46,249 nucleotides of DNA from an uncultured Clostridia bacterium (GCA_944386715.1 CALXCD010000009.1:1-46249), one strand, 5' to 3'. Numbered from the stretch's first letter, positions 16,844 to 25,654 are shown. Notes: generated from the letters alone by a model not told the origin. Program-made: numbers and translations.

Positions 16844-17800
16844 ATGAAATTAACCCATACTATTGGAAACACACCAATGATTAAAATAGCATATACCTAT
16901 CAAGAAAAAAAGAACACAATCTATGTAAAATTAGAGTATTTTAACCTAACAGGAAGTATTAAAGATAGAGTTGCCTATTATATCATACAAAATGCTAAAA
17001 AAAGAGGAGAATTAAAAGAAAATATGCCAATCATAGAAGCAACTAGTGGAAACACAGGAATTTCATTAGCAGCTTTAGGAAGCTTATACCATCACAAAGT
17101 AACTATTTTTATGCCTGATTGGGTAAGTAAAGAAAGAATTCAATTAATGCATAGTTATGGTGCAGAAGTTATTCTCGTTTCGAAAGAAGAAGGAGGATTT
17201 ATAAAATGTGTCGAAGAAGCTAAAAAACTAGCAAAAGAAAAAAATGGATTTTTAGCAAACCAATTTGCAAGCCAAGATAATTTTTTAGCCCATTATGAAA
17301 CAACAGCAGAAGAAATCCTGAAACAAACACCAGAAAAAATAGGGGGATTTGTTTCAGGAGTAGGAACAGGAGGAACCTTAATGGGAACAGGAAAAAGACT
17401 AAAAGAACAAAATCCGGAAATGAAAATAGTTGCGATAGAACCAGACAAAATGCCAATCATTTCACAAGGCAAAATAATTTCACATCATAAAATAGAAGGA
17501 ATTGGAGATGACTTTGTACCAGATTTAGTCGATAGAAAAGCAATAGATGAGATTATTTTAGTAAATGACGAAGATGCCATTAATATGGCAAGAAAATTAG
17601 CAAAAGAATTAGGTTTAGGAGTAGGAATATCTTCTGGTGCCAATTTAATAGGAAGTATTTTATTGCAAGAAAAAATAAAGGGACCAGTAGTCACTGTTTT
17701 TGCAGATGATAATAAAAAATATTTGACAACAGATTTAGGAAAAGAAATGGTAACAAATACGGAATTTATTTCTAATCAAATTTATTTTGATAACATTTAA
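16844..17800 (+). CDS. cysK: Cysteine synthase family PLP enzyme
   Basis: Fold-type II PLP enzyme of the O-acetylserine sulfhydrylase/cystathionine beta-synthase family, 318 residues. IGNTPMIKI opens the domain; the PLP lysine is Lys40 in LTGSIKDR; EATSGNTGISLA binds substrate; SGVGTGGTLMGTG binds the PLP phosphate; GISSGAN follows near the end. The expected role is cysteine synthesis from O-acetylserine and sulfide; a cystathionine synthase role cannot be excluded. The frame opens at 16787, but GGGAGGAGG before the ATG at 16844 and the canonical N-terminus fix the start. It may be co-transcribed with ileS. Confidence 0.88.
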   Translation: MKLTHTIGNTPMIKIAYTYQEKKNTIYVKLEYFNLTGSIKDRVAYYIIQNAKKRGELKENMPIIEATSGNTGISLAALGSLYHHKVTIFMPDWVSKERIQLMHSYGAEVILVSKEEGGFIKCVEEAKKLAKEKNGFLANQFASQDNFLAHYETTAEEILKQTPEKIGGFVSGVGTGGTLMGTGKRLKEQNPEMKIVAIEPDKMPIISQGKIISHHKIEGIGDDFVPDLVDRKAIDEIILVNDEDAINMARKLAKELGLGVGISSGANLIGSILLQEKIKGPVVTVFADDNKKYLTTDLGKEMVTNTEFISNQIYFDNI

Positions 17801-17814
17801 TTATGCAAAAATAC

Positions 17815-17843
17815 TTGACACTTTGCAATAATAAAGATAAAAT
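17815..17843 (+). promoter_or_regulatory. SigmaA-type promoter of rny
   Basis: TTGACA, 17 bases, TAAAAT; predicted start near 17850, about 80 bases before the gene. Confidence 0.75.
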
Positions 17844-17932
17844 AGAATAGGTAAGAAAAAATATATGAATAGAAATAAAACCTATATATTTTATTCGAAC
17901 ATTGAAAATTAAATAAGAAAGAGGTGTCAATA

Positions 17933-19474
17933 ATGAACATTGTAATCATTATCGCCGCTGTCTTAATCTCGCTTGCAATAGGAATACCAATAGGAATGGC
18001 ATATAGAAAAAAAGTTGCAGAGTCTAAAATTCAAGGAGCTGAAAATGAAGCAAGAAGACTAGTAGAATTAGCAAAAATAGAAGCTGAAAACCTAAAAAAG
18101 GCTGAAATTTTTAAAGCCAAAGAAGAAATTATGAATAGTAGAAAAGAATTAGATCAAGAGATTAAAGAAAGAAGAGGCGAAGTACAAAAACAAGAAACAA
18201 GATTAATTCAAAAAGAGGAAAATTTAGAAAAGCGTGCTGAAAACTTTGAAAAGAAAGAAAAAGAAATAGAAAGAGAATTACAAGACATTGAAAATCAAAA
18301 ACAAGAAATTTCAAAGTTACGTGAAGAGGAAATGGTAGAACTTCAAAAAATAGCATCTTTAACAAAGGAAGAAGCTAAGAATAAATTACTAGAACAAATG
18401 GATAAAGAATTGACAGCAGAAAAAGCAGCATTAATTAGAGAAAAAGAACAAAAAGCAAAAGAAGATGCTATCAAAAATGCGAAAGAAATATTAAGTTATA
18501 CCATACAAAAATGTGCCGCTGACCATTCACAAGAAACTACCGTATCCATTGTTTCTCTTCCAAATGATGATATGAAGGGAAGAATTATTGGTAGAGAAGG
18601 TAGAAACATAAAAGCTCTAGAAACCTTAACAGGAGTAGATTTGATTATAGATGACACACCAGAAGCTGTTGTTCTATCAGGATTTGACCCACTAAGAAGA
18701 GAAGTTGCTAAAATTGCTTTAGAAAAATTAATTGATGATGGAAGAATTCATCCATCTAAAATTGAAGAAATGGTAGAAAAAGCCAAAGAAGAAATTGATG
18801 CAACTATTAAAGAAGAGGGAGAAAGAGCAGTTCTAGAAACAGGAGTAATTGGATTACATCCAGATTTAGTAAGACTAATTGGAAAACTAAAATATAGAAC
18901 CAGTTATGGACAAAATGTCTTAAATCATTCTATCGAAGTTTCTAATTTAGCTAGAATTATGGCAGAAGAATTAGGATTAGATGCCAAAAGAGCAAGAAGA
19001 GCAGGACTTTTACATGATATTGGAAAAGCATTAGACCATGATATGGAAGGAACACATGTTGAGATTGGAGTAGATGTTTTAAAGAAATATAAAGAAAATC
19101 CATTAGTTATTAACGCAGTAGAAGCACATCATGGTGATGTAGAACCACAAACTCTAGAAGCTGTGTTAGTACAAGCAGCAGATGCTATTTCAGCATCAAG
19201 ACCAGGAGCTAGACGTGAAACGTTAGAAGCTTATATTAAAAGATTACAAAACTTAGAAGAAATTGCAGATTCTTTTGAAGGAGTGGAAAAATCTTTTGCA
19301 ATTCAAGCTGGTCGTGAAATAAGAATTATCGTAAAACCAGAAAAAGTTTCAGAAGATGCAATGACAATACTTGCTAGAAATATTTCTCAAAAAATAGAAA
19401 AAGAAATGGATTATCCAGGTCAAATAAAAGTAAATGTCATTAGAGAAACAAGAGTTGTAGATTACGCTAAATAA
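17933..19474 (+). CDS. rny: Ribonuclease Y
   Basis: Membrane-bound endoribonuclease that starts mRNA decay in Firmicutes, 513 residues. An N-terminal transmembrane helix (about 3-25) is followed by a long charged coiled coil (about 30-190), a KH domain around [17 protein letters not shown], and an HD domain whose His361-Asp362 lie in [12 protein letters not shown]. The remainder includes HHGDVEPQT and [14 protein letters not shown]. The frame also contains a GTG at 17924, inside the AGAGGTG ribosome site, so the ATG at 17933 is the start. Its partners ymdB and spoVS follow, as in Bacillus. Confidence 0.97.
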   Translation: MNIVIIIAAVLISLAIGIPIGMAYRKKVAESKIQGAENEARRLVELAKIEAENLKKAEIFKAKEEIMNSRKELDQEIKERRGEVQKQETRLIQKEENLEKRAENFEKKEKEIERELQDIENQKQEISKLREEEMVELQKIASLTKEEAKNKLLEQMDKELTAEKAALIREKEQKAKEDAIKNAKEILSYTIQKCAADHSQETTVSIVSLPNDDMKGRIIGREGRNIKALETLTGVDLIIDDTPEAVVLSGFDPLRREVAKIALEKLIDDGRIHPSKIEEMVEKAKEEIDATIKEEGERAVLETGVIGLHPDLVRLIGKLKYRTSYGQNVLNHSIEVSNLARIMAEELGLDAKRARRAGLLHDIGKALDHDMEGTHVEIGVDVLKKYKENPLVINAVEAHHGDVEPQTLEAVLVQAADAISASRPGARRETLEAYIKRLQNLEEIADSFEGVEKSFAIQAGREIRIIVKPEKVSEDAMTILARNISQKIEKEMDYPGQIKVNVIRETRVVDYAK

Positions 19475-19481
19475 AATACAT

Positions 19482-19509
19482 AGGGGTTCCAATAGGGACC
19501 TCTTTTTTA
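19482..19509 (+). terminator. Intrinsic terminator after rny
   Basis: A nine-pair stem (AGGGGTTCC with GGGACCTCT, two G-U pairs), 4-base loop, then a run of T. The gap from here to ymdB holds a promoter at 19700 but no gene or RNA I recognise. Confidence 0.7.
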
Positions 19510-19699
19510 TTAATAAGCAAGTAATAGAAAGTATCATCTAATTATTTTTTTATACTTTGTGTGTCGCAACCCACGAAATGAAATTATTGTAGGTTGCTCC
19601 AAATCGCACTTGCCAAAGGCTCGTTTGTTCGCTTACGCAGTATTAAAAAATAAATACCAATAACTAGTAACCACCTATTAAAATACTTTTAAAAGAAAC

Positions 19700-19728
19700 T
19701 TGCGAAAATAAAAAAAATATAGTATGAT
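19700..19728 (+). promoter_or_regulatory. SigmaA-type promoter of ymdB
   Basis: TTGCGA, 17 bases, TATGAT; predicted start near 19735, just before the ribosome site GAAGGA. Confidence 0.6.
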
Positions 19729-19755
19729 AGCAAAAAAAAGAAAGAAGGAAACAAA

Positions 19756-20529
19756 TTGAAAATTTTAGCAGTAGGAGATTTAATAGGAAATGCGGGTATA
19801 AAAGAATTAAGAAAACAATTAGATAAAATCCGCAAAGAAGAAAATATAGATTTTACGATTGTCAATGGAGAAAATGCAGCAGAAGGAATGGGAATCACAC
19901 AAAAAAATTTGGATGACATTTTATCCCAGAAAGTCGATGTTATAACTATGGGAAATCACACATGGGCCAAAAAAGACATTTTCAAATTTATTGACCATCC
20001 TAAATTAATAAGACCAGCTAACTATCCAAAAGGAGTAGTAGGAAAAGGTTATGGTATTTATAGCTGTCAAAATAAAAAAATAGCGGTGATTAATTTAATT
20101 GGAAGAGTAGATATCAATGTACTATCTGAAAATCCATTTATCATCGCAAAAGAACTGGTAGAAAAATTGCAAAAACAGGTAGATATCATCCTAGTAGATT
20201 TTCATGCAGAGGCAACTGCAGAAAAAATTGCAATGGGATATTTTTTAGATGGAAAAGCAACAGCGGTATTTGGAACTCATACACATGTACAAACTGCTGA
20301 CGAAAAAATATTACCAAAAGGAACAGCCTATATAACAGATTTAGGAATGACTGGTCCAAAAAATTCTGTCATAGGAATGGATATTGAAGTTTCTTTTAAA
20401 AGATTTGAAACAACTTTGCCAGAAAGATATCGAATTGCAACAGGAGAAACCATGTTAAATGGTGTGATATTTGACATAGATGATGATACCAATAAAGTAA
20501 AACAAGTAAAAAGAATTTATAAAGACTAA
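19756..20529 (+). CDS. ymdB: YmdB-type metallophosphoesterase
   Basis: A 257-residue phosphodiesterase of the YmdB family (2',3'-cyclic nucleotide 2'-phosphodiesterase). In Bacillus it influences RNase Y activity and the choice between biofilm and motility. Metal ligands are visible in order: GDLIG (Asp8), NGENAAEGMG, GNHTW, DFHAEATAEK and GTHTHVQTAD. It starts with TTG at 19756, with GAAGGA at a good distance and no better in-frame ATG, a non-standard start worth noting. It lies between rny and spoVS in the order known from Bacillus, but has its own promoter. Confidence 0.95.
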   Translation: MKILAVGDLIGNAGIKELRKQLDKIRKEENIDFTIVNGENAAEGMGITQKNLDDILSQKVDVITMGNHTWAKKDIFKFIDHPKLIRPANYPKGVVGKGYGIYSCQNKKIAVINLIGRVDINVLSENPFIIAKELVEKLQKQVDIILVDFHAEATAEKIAMGYFLDGKATAVFGTHTHVQTADEKILPKGTAYITDLGMTGPKNSVIGMDIEVSFKRFETTLPERYRIATGETMLNGVIFDIDDDTNKVKQVKRIYKD

Positions 20530-20589
20530 AAAAATGTCGAACAAGTAAAAATATTGCGATGAAAAAAGTAAAAAATTTCCAGAAAACTA

Positions 20590-20618
20590 TTTACAAAAAT
20601 TTCCAAATGCATTACAAT
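20590..20618 (+). promoter_or_regulatory. SigmaA-type promoter of spoVS
   Basis: TTTACA, 17 bases, TACAAT. In Bacillus spoVS is under SigH; I see no convincing SigH boxes here. Confidence 0.5.
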
Positions 20619-20670
20619 AACAATTGTAAAAGTTGCAACAAAAAAATAAAATTATAGGAGGCAAAAGAAA

Positions 20671-20934
20671 ATGGAAGTTTTAAAAATTTCATCAAAATCA
20701 AACCCTAATTCAGTCGCAGGAGCAATTGCTGGATTAGTAAAGGAATCAAACAAAGCAGAAATGCAAGCGATTGGAGCAGGAGCATTAAATCAAGCAGTAA
20801 AAGCGGTAGCAATAGCAAGAGGATTTGTAGCACCATCAGGAGTAGACCTTGTTTGCATACCAGCTTTTGCAGAAGTAGAAGTGGAAGGAGAAGACAGAAC
20901 AGGAATTAAATTAATTGTGGAATCTAGAACTTAA
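20671..20934 (+). CDS. spoVS: Stage V sporulation protein S
   Basis: An 87-residue Alba-like protein nearly identical in pattern to SpoVS: EVLKISSKSNPNSVAGAIAG, then the central IGAGALNQAVKAVAIARGF and a C-terminal GIKLIVE. SpoVS is needed for stage V spore maturation in Bacillus and may bind nucleic acid. An AGGAGG site precedes the ATG, and a terminator follows. The rny-ymdB-spoVS order supports the call. Confidence 0.97.
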   Translation: MEVLKISSKSNPNSVAGAIAGLVKESNKAEMQAIGAGALNQAVKAVAIARGFVAPSGVDLVCIPAFAEVEVEGEDRTGIKLIVESRT

Positions 20935-20966
20935 AAATAAAAAGGCGATATAGTAATATAGAATAT

Positions 20967-20996
20967 AAACTGTACTAAATCAAGTACAGTTTTTTG
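20967..20996 (+). terminator. Intrinsic terminator after spoVS
   Basis: A 10-bp perfect stem AAACTGTACT/AGTACAGTTT, 6-base loop, then a T-run. Confidence 0.88.
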
Positions 20997-21065
20997 TATT
21001 CTTTCTTGACATTTTTATCACTTTATGAAAAAATACAAAAAGAAATAGGAGTAGGAGGAAAAGAA

Positions 21066-21524
21066 ATGGAAAAAATAAGAGGATTTGAAATTGCAAAAGG
21101 ATTTGAGAATTGCAATATAAATTTACCAGTTAGAAAAACAAAATATTCAGCAGGATATGATATTGAAGCAGCAGAAGATGTAACAATACCAAGTTTTAAA
21201 AAAGGAATGAATCCAACTTTAGTAAAAACAGGATTAAAAGCTTATATGCCAGAAGATGAAATGTTATTACTATATAACAGAAGTTCTAATCCAAAGAAAA
21301 AAGGATTAATCATGGCAAATAGTGTGGGAGTAATAGATAAAGATTACTATGGAAATCCAGATAATGATGGACATTTTATGTTTGCATTTTATAATATTAA
21401 AGAAGAAGACGTCGAGATAAAAAAAGGAGAAGCAATAGGACAAGCTATCTTCCAAAAATTCTATATCACAGATGATGACAAAGCAGAAGGAGAAAGAATG
21501 GGTGGATTTGGTTCTACCAGATAA
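21066..21524 (+). CDS. dut: dUTP diphosphatase (trimeric dUTPase)
   Basis: A 152-residue trimeric dUTPase that hydrolyses dUTP to dUMP and keeps uracil out of DNA. Conserved motifs in order: SAGYDIEAAED (motif 1), NRSSNPKKKG (motif 2), NSVGVIDKDYYG (motif 3 with the catalytic Asp region), the GEAIGQAIFQKF strand (motif 4) and GGFGSTR at the very end (motif 5). The frame opens at 20994, but GTAGGAGG before the ATG at 21066 and the domain start fix the N-terminus. A terminator follows. Confidence 0.93.
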   Translation: MEKIRGFEIAKGFENCNINLPVRKTKYSAGYDIEAAEDVTIPSFKKGMNPTLVKTGLKAYMPEDEMLLLYNRSSNPKKKGLIMANSVGVIDKDYYGNPDNDGHFMFAFYNIKEEDVEIKKGEAIGQAIFQKFYITDDDKAEGERMGGFGSTR

Positions 21525-21600
21525 ATAAAATAGAGAAATAAATTAAAAATTTTTTATGCTTAGAATTTAAGGCGTTTCAGAGAAAATATACATAAAAATC

Positions 21601-21633
21601 AATGGTAAAGGCTTTGACTTTTACCATTTTTTG
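21601..21633 (+). terminator. Intrinsic terminator after dut, overlapping the next promoter
   Basis: A stem AATGGTAAA/TTTACCATT followed by six T. The loop contains the -35 box of the promoter for the CarD-like gene. Confidence 0.75.
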
Positions 21634-21642
21634 TAGTATAAT
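21614..21642 (+). promoter_or_regulatory. SigmaA-type promoter of the CarD-like gene
   Basis: TTGACT, 17 bases, TATAAT; predicted start near 21649. Confidence 0.75.
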
Positions 21643-21661
21643 AGAAATGGTTAAAAAATCC

Positions 21662-21702
21662 AATAAAGTTATATACTAGACATAACTTTATTATATTTTT
21701 TT
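21662..21702 (+). terminator. Terminator/attenuator in the leader of the CarD-like gene
   Basis: An 11-bp perfect stem AATAAAGTTAT/ATAACTTTATT with a 9-base loop is followed by a run of T. It begins only about 13 bases after the predicted transcription start and no gene lies between, so it must be read through to express the gene at 21745, or it ends a very short RNA. Confidence 0.75.
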
Positions 21703-21744
21703 CGCCAAATAAAGAAAATAAAAATACTGAAAGGAGTGACTTAC

Positions 21745-22314
21745 ATGTTCAATGTAGGAGACAAAATCGTTTACCCAATGCATGGCGCAGGAACCATAGA
21801 TTCCATAGAGGAAAAAGATATTTTAGGGCAAAAACAATCTTATTACATACTAAAGATGCCAGGAGAGGTGAAGGTAATGATACCAACAGCGAAGGCAGAA
21901 GAAGTAGGAGTAAGAAATATTATAAATAAAGAATCAGCAGATAAAGTATTTGGCATTTTAGAAAAAGATGAAACAGAAATGGATAAAAATTGGAATAAAA
22001 GATATAGAGATAATATGGACAAAATGAAAAGCGGAGATATTTGTGAAATTGCAGATGTGGTTAGAAACTTAAGTTTTAAACAAAAAGAAAAAGGATTATC
22101 AACAGGAGAAAAGAAAATGCTAAACAATGCAAAACAAATTTTAGTTAGTGAATTAGTTTTAGCAGAACATGCAAGTCAAGAAGAAGTAGAACAATTAGTA
22201 GAAAACAAAATAAATACATCATTTATGACATTTAGAGCAGAAGAAGTAAAACCAGAAAGCGTAGTGAACAAATTTATTCCTTATGAAGGAACAGGAACTT
22301 CAAATGATGCATAA
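21745..22314 (+). CDS. CarD/CdnL-family RNA polymerase-binding regulator
   Basis: A 189-residue protein with an N-terminal RNA polymerase-interacting Tudor-like domain (MFNVGDKIVYPMHGAGTI) and a helical C-terminal domain including DICEIADVVRNLSF and GEKKMLNNAKQILVSEL. CarD proteins bind the polymerase beta subunit and stabilise open promoter complexes, often at rRNA and stress promoters. A GTG at 21736 is in frame but lies within the AAAGGAGTG ribosome site, so I use the ATG at 21745. The leader carries a complete terminator hairpin, hinting at attenuation. Confidence 0.93.
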   Translation: MFNVGDKIVYPMHGAGTIDSIEEKDILGQKQSYYILKMPGEVKVMIPTAKAEEVGVRNIINKESADKVFGILEKDETEMDKNWNKRYRDNMDKMKSGDICEIADVVRNLSFKQKEKGLSTGEKKMLNNAKQILVSELVLAEHASQEEVEQLVENKINTSFMTFRAEEVKPESVVNKFIPYEGTGTSNDA

Positions 22315-22328
22315 AAAATAAAAAAATG

Positions 22329-22369
22329 GAAATTCTTATATAAAGTATTTTTATATGAGAATTTTTTTT
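22329..22369 (+). terminator. Intrinsic terminator after the CarD-like gene
   Basis: A 15-base arm AAATTCTTATATAAA pairs with its near-complement (one imperfect position), followed by a long T-run. Confidence 0.8.
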
Positions 22370-22510
22370 TGCAAATTTTTATCATTAATTAAAAAATTTT
22401 TTTCTAAAAATTTCCTGTTTATTTTTGTATGTTTTTGCAAATGATAGTATTAGAAAAAGCAACACAAAAGTTTTTTCTTAAAATGTATATATACAGGAGG
22501 TGAAAAAACA

Positions 22511-22708
22511 ATGGCAAACAACAGTAATAAAAAATTAGTTCCAGAAGCTATGTCAGCTTTAGATAAATTCAAATATGAAGTAGCTAGTGAAGTTGGTGTT
22601 ACTTTAAAAGATGGATATAATGGAGACATCTCTGCTAGAGACGCTGGTAGAATAGGTGGAAACATGGTAAGAAAAATGATCCAACAAGTAGAAAGCCAAA
22701 TGAAATAG
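22511..22708 (+). CDS. Alpha/beta-type small acid-soluble spore protein
   Basis: A 65-residue SASP that coats and protects spore DNA and is degraded at germination. It has the family pattern: a basic start, ALDKFKYEVASEVGV containing the germination-protease site region, then a GYNGDISARDAGRIGGNMVRK-like DNA-binding half. A GGAGGTG site precedes the ATG. Expression is expected under SigG in the forespore; I looked for SigG boxes and found none I would defend. Confidence 0.96.
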   Translation: MANNSNKKLVPEAMSALDKFKYEVASEVGVTLKDGYNGDISARDAGRIGGNMVRKMIQQVESQMK

Positions 22709-22773
22709 TTTTTTCTAAATAATTTTGCAGGAAGTTAAATTTTGTTTTTATTTATTTTAGAAATAAAATACAT

Positions 22774-22802
22774 AAAGGCAGGATTTGATTTCCTGCCTTT
22801 TT
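22774..22802 (+). terminator. Intrinsic terminator after the SASP gene
   Basis: A stem AAAGGCAGGA paired with TCCTGCCTTT, a short loop, then T-run. Confidence 0.88.
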
Positions 22803-22869
22803 ATGTGCCAATAGTGTAGATGCTCTTTTTTGGTAAACTTACAGTTTTAAATAAAGTAGGGTATCATTA

Positions 22870-22898
22870 ATGCCAAAAAAGAACGTTTTTATTGGCAT
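22870..22898. repeat. 29-base palindromic REP-like repeat, divergent copy
   Basis: The end pairs ATGCCAA/TTGGCAT enclose AAAA-GAACG-TTTT. The layout and core match the four repeats around spoIVB (35857, 36022, 37361, 37527). The preceding AATAAAGTAGG-TAT motif is also shared with the copy at 36022, so this is probably a relic of the same composite element. Confidence 0.6.
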
Positions 22899-22906
22899 AT
22901 TGCTAC

Positions 22907-22936
22907 TTGACTTTTTAGAATACATATTTATATAAT
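22907..22936 (+). promoter_or_regulatory. SigmaA-type promoter of the Cof-type phosphatase gene
   Basis: TTGACT, 18 bases, perfect TATAAT, close before the gene at 22964. Confidence 0.65.
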
Positions 22937-22963
22937 AAAAAGAATTAAGAAGGAGTGAAGAAA

Positions 22964-23845
22964 ATGTATCAATTAATTGCAATAGATTTAGATGGAACTT
23001 TACTAAATAGTTATGGTGTAGTAACAGATAGAACAAAACAAACGATAAAAAAATGTATAGATAAAGGAATAGAAATAGTACTAGCTTCTGGAAGACCCAA
23101 TGATTCTATTGAAGCCATCGCAAAAGAAATAGGAGCAGAACATTATTTTATTGCTGGAAATGGAGCACTTATCTATGACATAAAAAAGCAAAAAGTCATT
23201 TATGAAAAATATATGTCTAAAGAAAAGGTATTAGAAATTATCAAACTATGTGAACAAAATAGTATATCCTACAATGTTTATACAGACAAAACAATCTTAG
23301 CCACATCATTAAAATACAATGTTCTATATTATCATAAAGAAAATCTAAAAAAAGAGGAAAGTAAAAAAACACATATTAACATAGTGGATGATATGTATAC
23401 TTACGTAAAGCAGATGCAAGAAGAAAAATTTTTAAAAATAACAATTTGCGATACAAACAGTAATGTTTTTAATGCAATTATTCGAAAAATGAAACAAATT
23501 AAAGGGATTGATATTTTAGAGGTATCACACATGTCACGAAAAATAATTAAGCAAGGAACAGAAGATGTACCAATAGAGTATTATTACACAGAAATTTCTT
23601 TACAAGAAGTAGATAAATACAATGCATTACAATTTTTACAAAAAAAATTAAATATAAAAAACGAAGAAACAATAGCAATCGGAGATAATATGAATGACAA
23701 AAAGATGATTCAAAAAGCAGGAATGGGAATAGCAATGAAGCAAAGCTGTCCAGCAATAATAGAGGTTGCAGATTATGTCACAGAAGGAAATAATGAAGAT
23801 GGAGTTGCAAAAGCACTAGAAAATTTTGTTAAGCTTGATAGATAA
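22964..23845 (+). CDS. Cof-type HAD-IIB family sugar/nucleotide phosphatase
   Basis: A 293-residue cytoplasmic HAD hydrolase. Motif I DLDGTLL near residue 8 holds the catalytic Asp pair; SGRP is motif II; a long cap domain (about 85-195) follows; motif III Lys and motif IV GDNMNDKKM lie near the end, with the IIB-type GIAMKQSCPAI tail. Members dephosphorylate sugar phosphates, FMN or similar metabolites; the substrate is not predictable. A GTG at 22955 is in frame but inside the AAGGAGTG ribosome site, so the ATG at 22964 is the start. Confidence 0.93.
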   Translation: MYQLIAIDLDGTLLNSYGVVTDRTKQTIKKCIDKGIEIVLASGRPNDSIEAIAKEIGAEHYFIAGNGALIYDIKKQKVIYEKYMSKEKVLEIIKLCEQNSISYNVYTDKTILATSLKYNVLYYHKENLKKEESKKTHINIVDDMYTYVKQMQEEKFLKITICDTNSNVFNAIIRKMKQIKGIDILEVSHMSRKIIKQGTEDVPIEYYYTEISLQEVDKYNALQFLQKKLNIKNEETIAIGDNMNDKKMIQKAGMGIAMKQSCPAIIEVADYVTEGNNEDGVAKALENFVKLDR

Positions 23846-23878
23846 CATTCTAAAATTGGTAGGATAATTTATTTTATT

Positions 23879-23910
23879 ACAAAATATTACAAAAATATTA
23901 CAAAAATATT
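23879..23910 (+). repeat. Three tandem 10-11 base repeats before the pilus-like locus
   Basis: ACAAAAATATT occurs three times in a row (the first copy lacks one A), about 30 bases upstream of the promoter of the Tad-like locus. It may be an operator array. Confidence 0.5.
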
Positions 23911-23938
23911 AACTTTTTATAACAGAAAGAAGATAGTA

Positions 23939-23967
23939 TTGATTTTAAAACGTGCTTGCGTTACAAT
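23939..23967 (+). promoter_or_regulatory. SigmaA-type promoter of the Tad-like locus
   Basis: TTGATT, 17 bases, TACAAT; predicted start near 23974, ahead of the GGGAGG site of the first gene. Confidence 0.65.
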
Positions 23968-24027
23968 ATAAGAGATGGTTATTTTGTAAAAAAACAAAGA
24001 AAAAAATAATAAAGGGAGGAATTTGTA

Positions 24028-24942
24028 ATGGCAACAAATCCAATGCAAAGAAAAGCAAGAAATTCATTTTTATTAGGAATGTTAATCATGTTATTAATAA
24101 CAGGGATTATCATAGGTTTATTAGGATTTCAATTAGTAAAAATAAAACAAGAAGAACAACAAGAAAAAGCATCATTAGTAACAGTTTATGTGTTAAATAA
24201 AGATGTGGATTCTGGACAAGAATTTCAACAATCAGATTTAACAACAACACAAGTAATAAAATCAAATGCACCAACAGATTACTTAACACCTAGTGACCTA
24301 GGCGATAAAAATATGGCAAAAATTAATCTGACATCAGGAACAGTATTATCAAAAGAAATGGTATATACAGAAGATGATAATGTAGGAGATGATGTTAGAA
24401 AGCAAGAATATAATATGATTTTGTTACCAGCCGATTTAGAAACGGGAGATTATGTGGATGTAAGATTAACCTTGCCTTCAGGAATAGATTATATAGTAGT
24501 ATCTAAAAAGAAAATAGAAATACCAAATATAGCAGGTGTTGATTCAACAGATACAGTATGGATGGATTTATCAGAAGAAGAAATTCTAGCAATGAGTAAT
24601 GCTATTTATGAGGCATATCAATTAATTGGTTCTAAATTATATATCAATAAATATTCAGAACCAGGAATGCAAGAAGCGGCTATACCAACATATCCAATAA
24701 AACGAGAGGTATTACAATTAGTTCAAGGAAATCCAAATATTGTAGAAGAAGCAAAAAATGCATTATATACAAGATATAATGACACACAAGTAACACAAAG
24801 AACAGATGTTATCAATAGAGAACTTGAAAATGCGGGAGAACAGGGACAAACAAATGTAGAAACAAAAGTAGAAGAAAGCATTACAAATTCAAAAACAACA
24901 AGAAAACAATACTTAGATTCCTTAGCAGGAGTTGTAGAATAA
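24028..24942 (+). CDS. CpaB/RcpC-like pilus assembly protein with SAF domain
   Basis: A 304-residue protein: short cytoplasmic N-terminus, one transmembrane helix (about 15-37), then an external SAF-type domain (about 50-120) with VTVYVLNKDVDSGQEFQQSDL, the pattern of Flp pilus CpaB/RcpC. The middle region VGDDVRKQEYNMILLPADLE and GDYVDVRLTLPSG continues the CpaB resemblance. The C-terminal 90 residues are charged and helical. CpaB proteins act at the cell envelope in Tad pilus assembly; in single-membrane bacteria the SAF domain may bind peptidoglycan. It is the first gene of a co-directional locus running to 34103. Confidence 0.82.
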   Translation: MATNPMQRKARNSFLLGMLIMLLITGIIIGLLGFQLVKIKQEEQQEKASLVTVYVLNKDVDSGQEFQQSDLTTTQVIKSNAPTDYLTPSDLGDKNMAKINLTSGTVLSKEMVYTEDDNVGDDVRKQEYNMILLPADLETGDYVDVRLTLPSGIDYIVVSKKKIEIPNIAGVDSTDTVWMDLSEEEILAMSNAIYEAYQLIGSKLYINKYSEPGMQEAAIPTYPIKREVLQLVQGNPNIVEEAKNALYTRYNDTQVTQRTDVINRELENAGEQGQTNVETKVEESITNSKTTRKQYLDSLAGVVE

Positions 24943-24956
24943 GAAGGGAGAAAGTT

Positions 24957-25652
24957 ATGAAAAAAGTAGGGTTTATAGGAGCCTATGATAAAACAGACAT
25001 GATTTTAAATATTGCTAAAATTTTAACAACAATGAACCAAAGAGTGTTGATGGTAGATTCTACCATCATGCAAAAAGCAAAATATATTGTGCCGGCTATA
25101 AATCCTACTTTGACTTACGTGACAGATTTTGAGGATATTGATGTGGCAGTGGGGTTTAAGAATATGGAAGCCATAAAAGAGTATTTGGGATTAGAAAATG
25201 AAGAGTTACCCTATGATATTGTTTTGGTAGATGCCGATACAGCTGAAAAAATAGAAGGGTTCCATTTAGCGGAAGCAGAAAAAAACTATTTTGTGACAGC
25301 ATTTGATTTGTATTCTCTAAAGAAAGGAATAGAAATTTTAAGTACAATTCCAAGTCCAATAAGTTTGACTAAAATTTTATTCTCAAAGGATATGATAAAA
25401 GAAGAAGACGATTATTTAAACTTACTTTCCATGGGCTACAAAATAATTTGGAACGAATATCGAATTTATTTTCCAATAGAAAATGGAGATTGGACAGTAC
25501 TGGCGGAAAATCAAAGAGTTTCAAAAATAAAGCTAAAAAAATTGAGCATACAATATAAAGATAGTATAATTTATATTGTACAAGATATATTAAAAGATGT
25601 TAGCGAAGGACAGATTAGAAAAGCTGTGAAAATAATAGAAAGAGGAGTGTAA
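24957..25652 (+). CDS. ParA/MinD-fold protein without a P-loop (Tad-like locus)
   Basis: A 231-residue soluble protein. The opening KKVGFIGAYDKTDMILNIAK, then RVLMVDST and DIVLVDAD, follow the beta-alpha pattern of ParA/MinD ATPases, but the P-loop position reads GAYDKTDM and cannot bind ATP in the usual way. It may be a degenerate partner of the next protein. Tad systems use a ParA-like protein (TadZ/CpaE) to place the assembly at the cell pole. The gene overlaps nothing and is spaced 14 bases from the CpaB-like gene. The assignment rests on fold pattern and context. Confidence 0.65.
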   Translation: MKKVGFIGAYDKTDMILNIAKILTTMNQRVLMVDSTIMQKAKYIVPAINPTLTYVTDFEDIDVAVGFKNMEAIKEYLGLENEELPYDIVLVDADTAEKIEGFHLAEAEKNYFVTAFDLYSLKKGIEILSTIPSPISLTKILFSKDMIKEEDDYLNLLSMGYKIIWNEYRIYFPIENGDWTVLAENQRVSKIKLKKLSIQYKDSIIYIVQDILKDVSEGQIRKAVKIIERGV

Positions 25653-25654
25653 AG

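Noticed and set aside
22400-22460. SigG promoter of the SASP gene
   Set aside because: GTATG and GATAGTA occur but their spacing (about 11 bases) is wrong for SigG.
23879-23910. Short tandem repeats as a CRISPR array
   Set aside because: Units are 10-11 bases without spacers; no cas gene is in the window. No CRISPR array seen anywhere.
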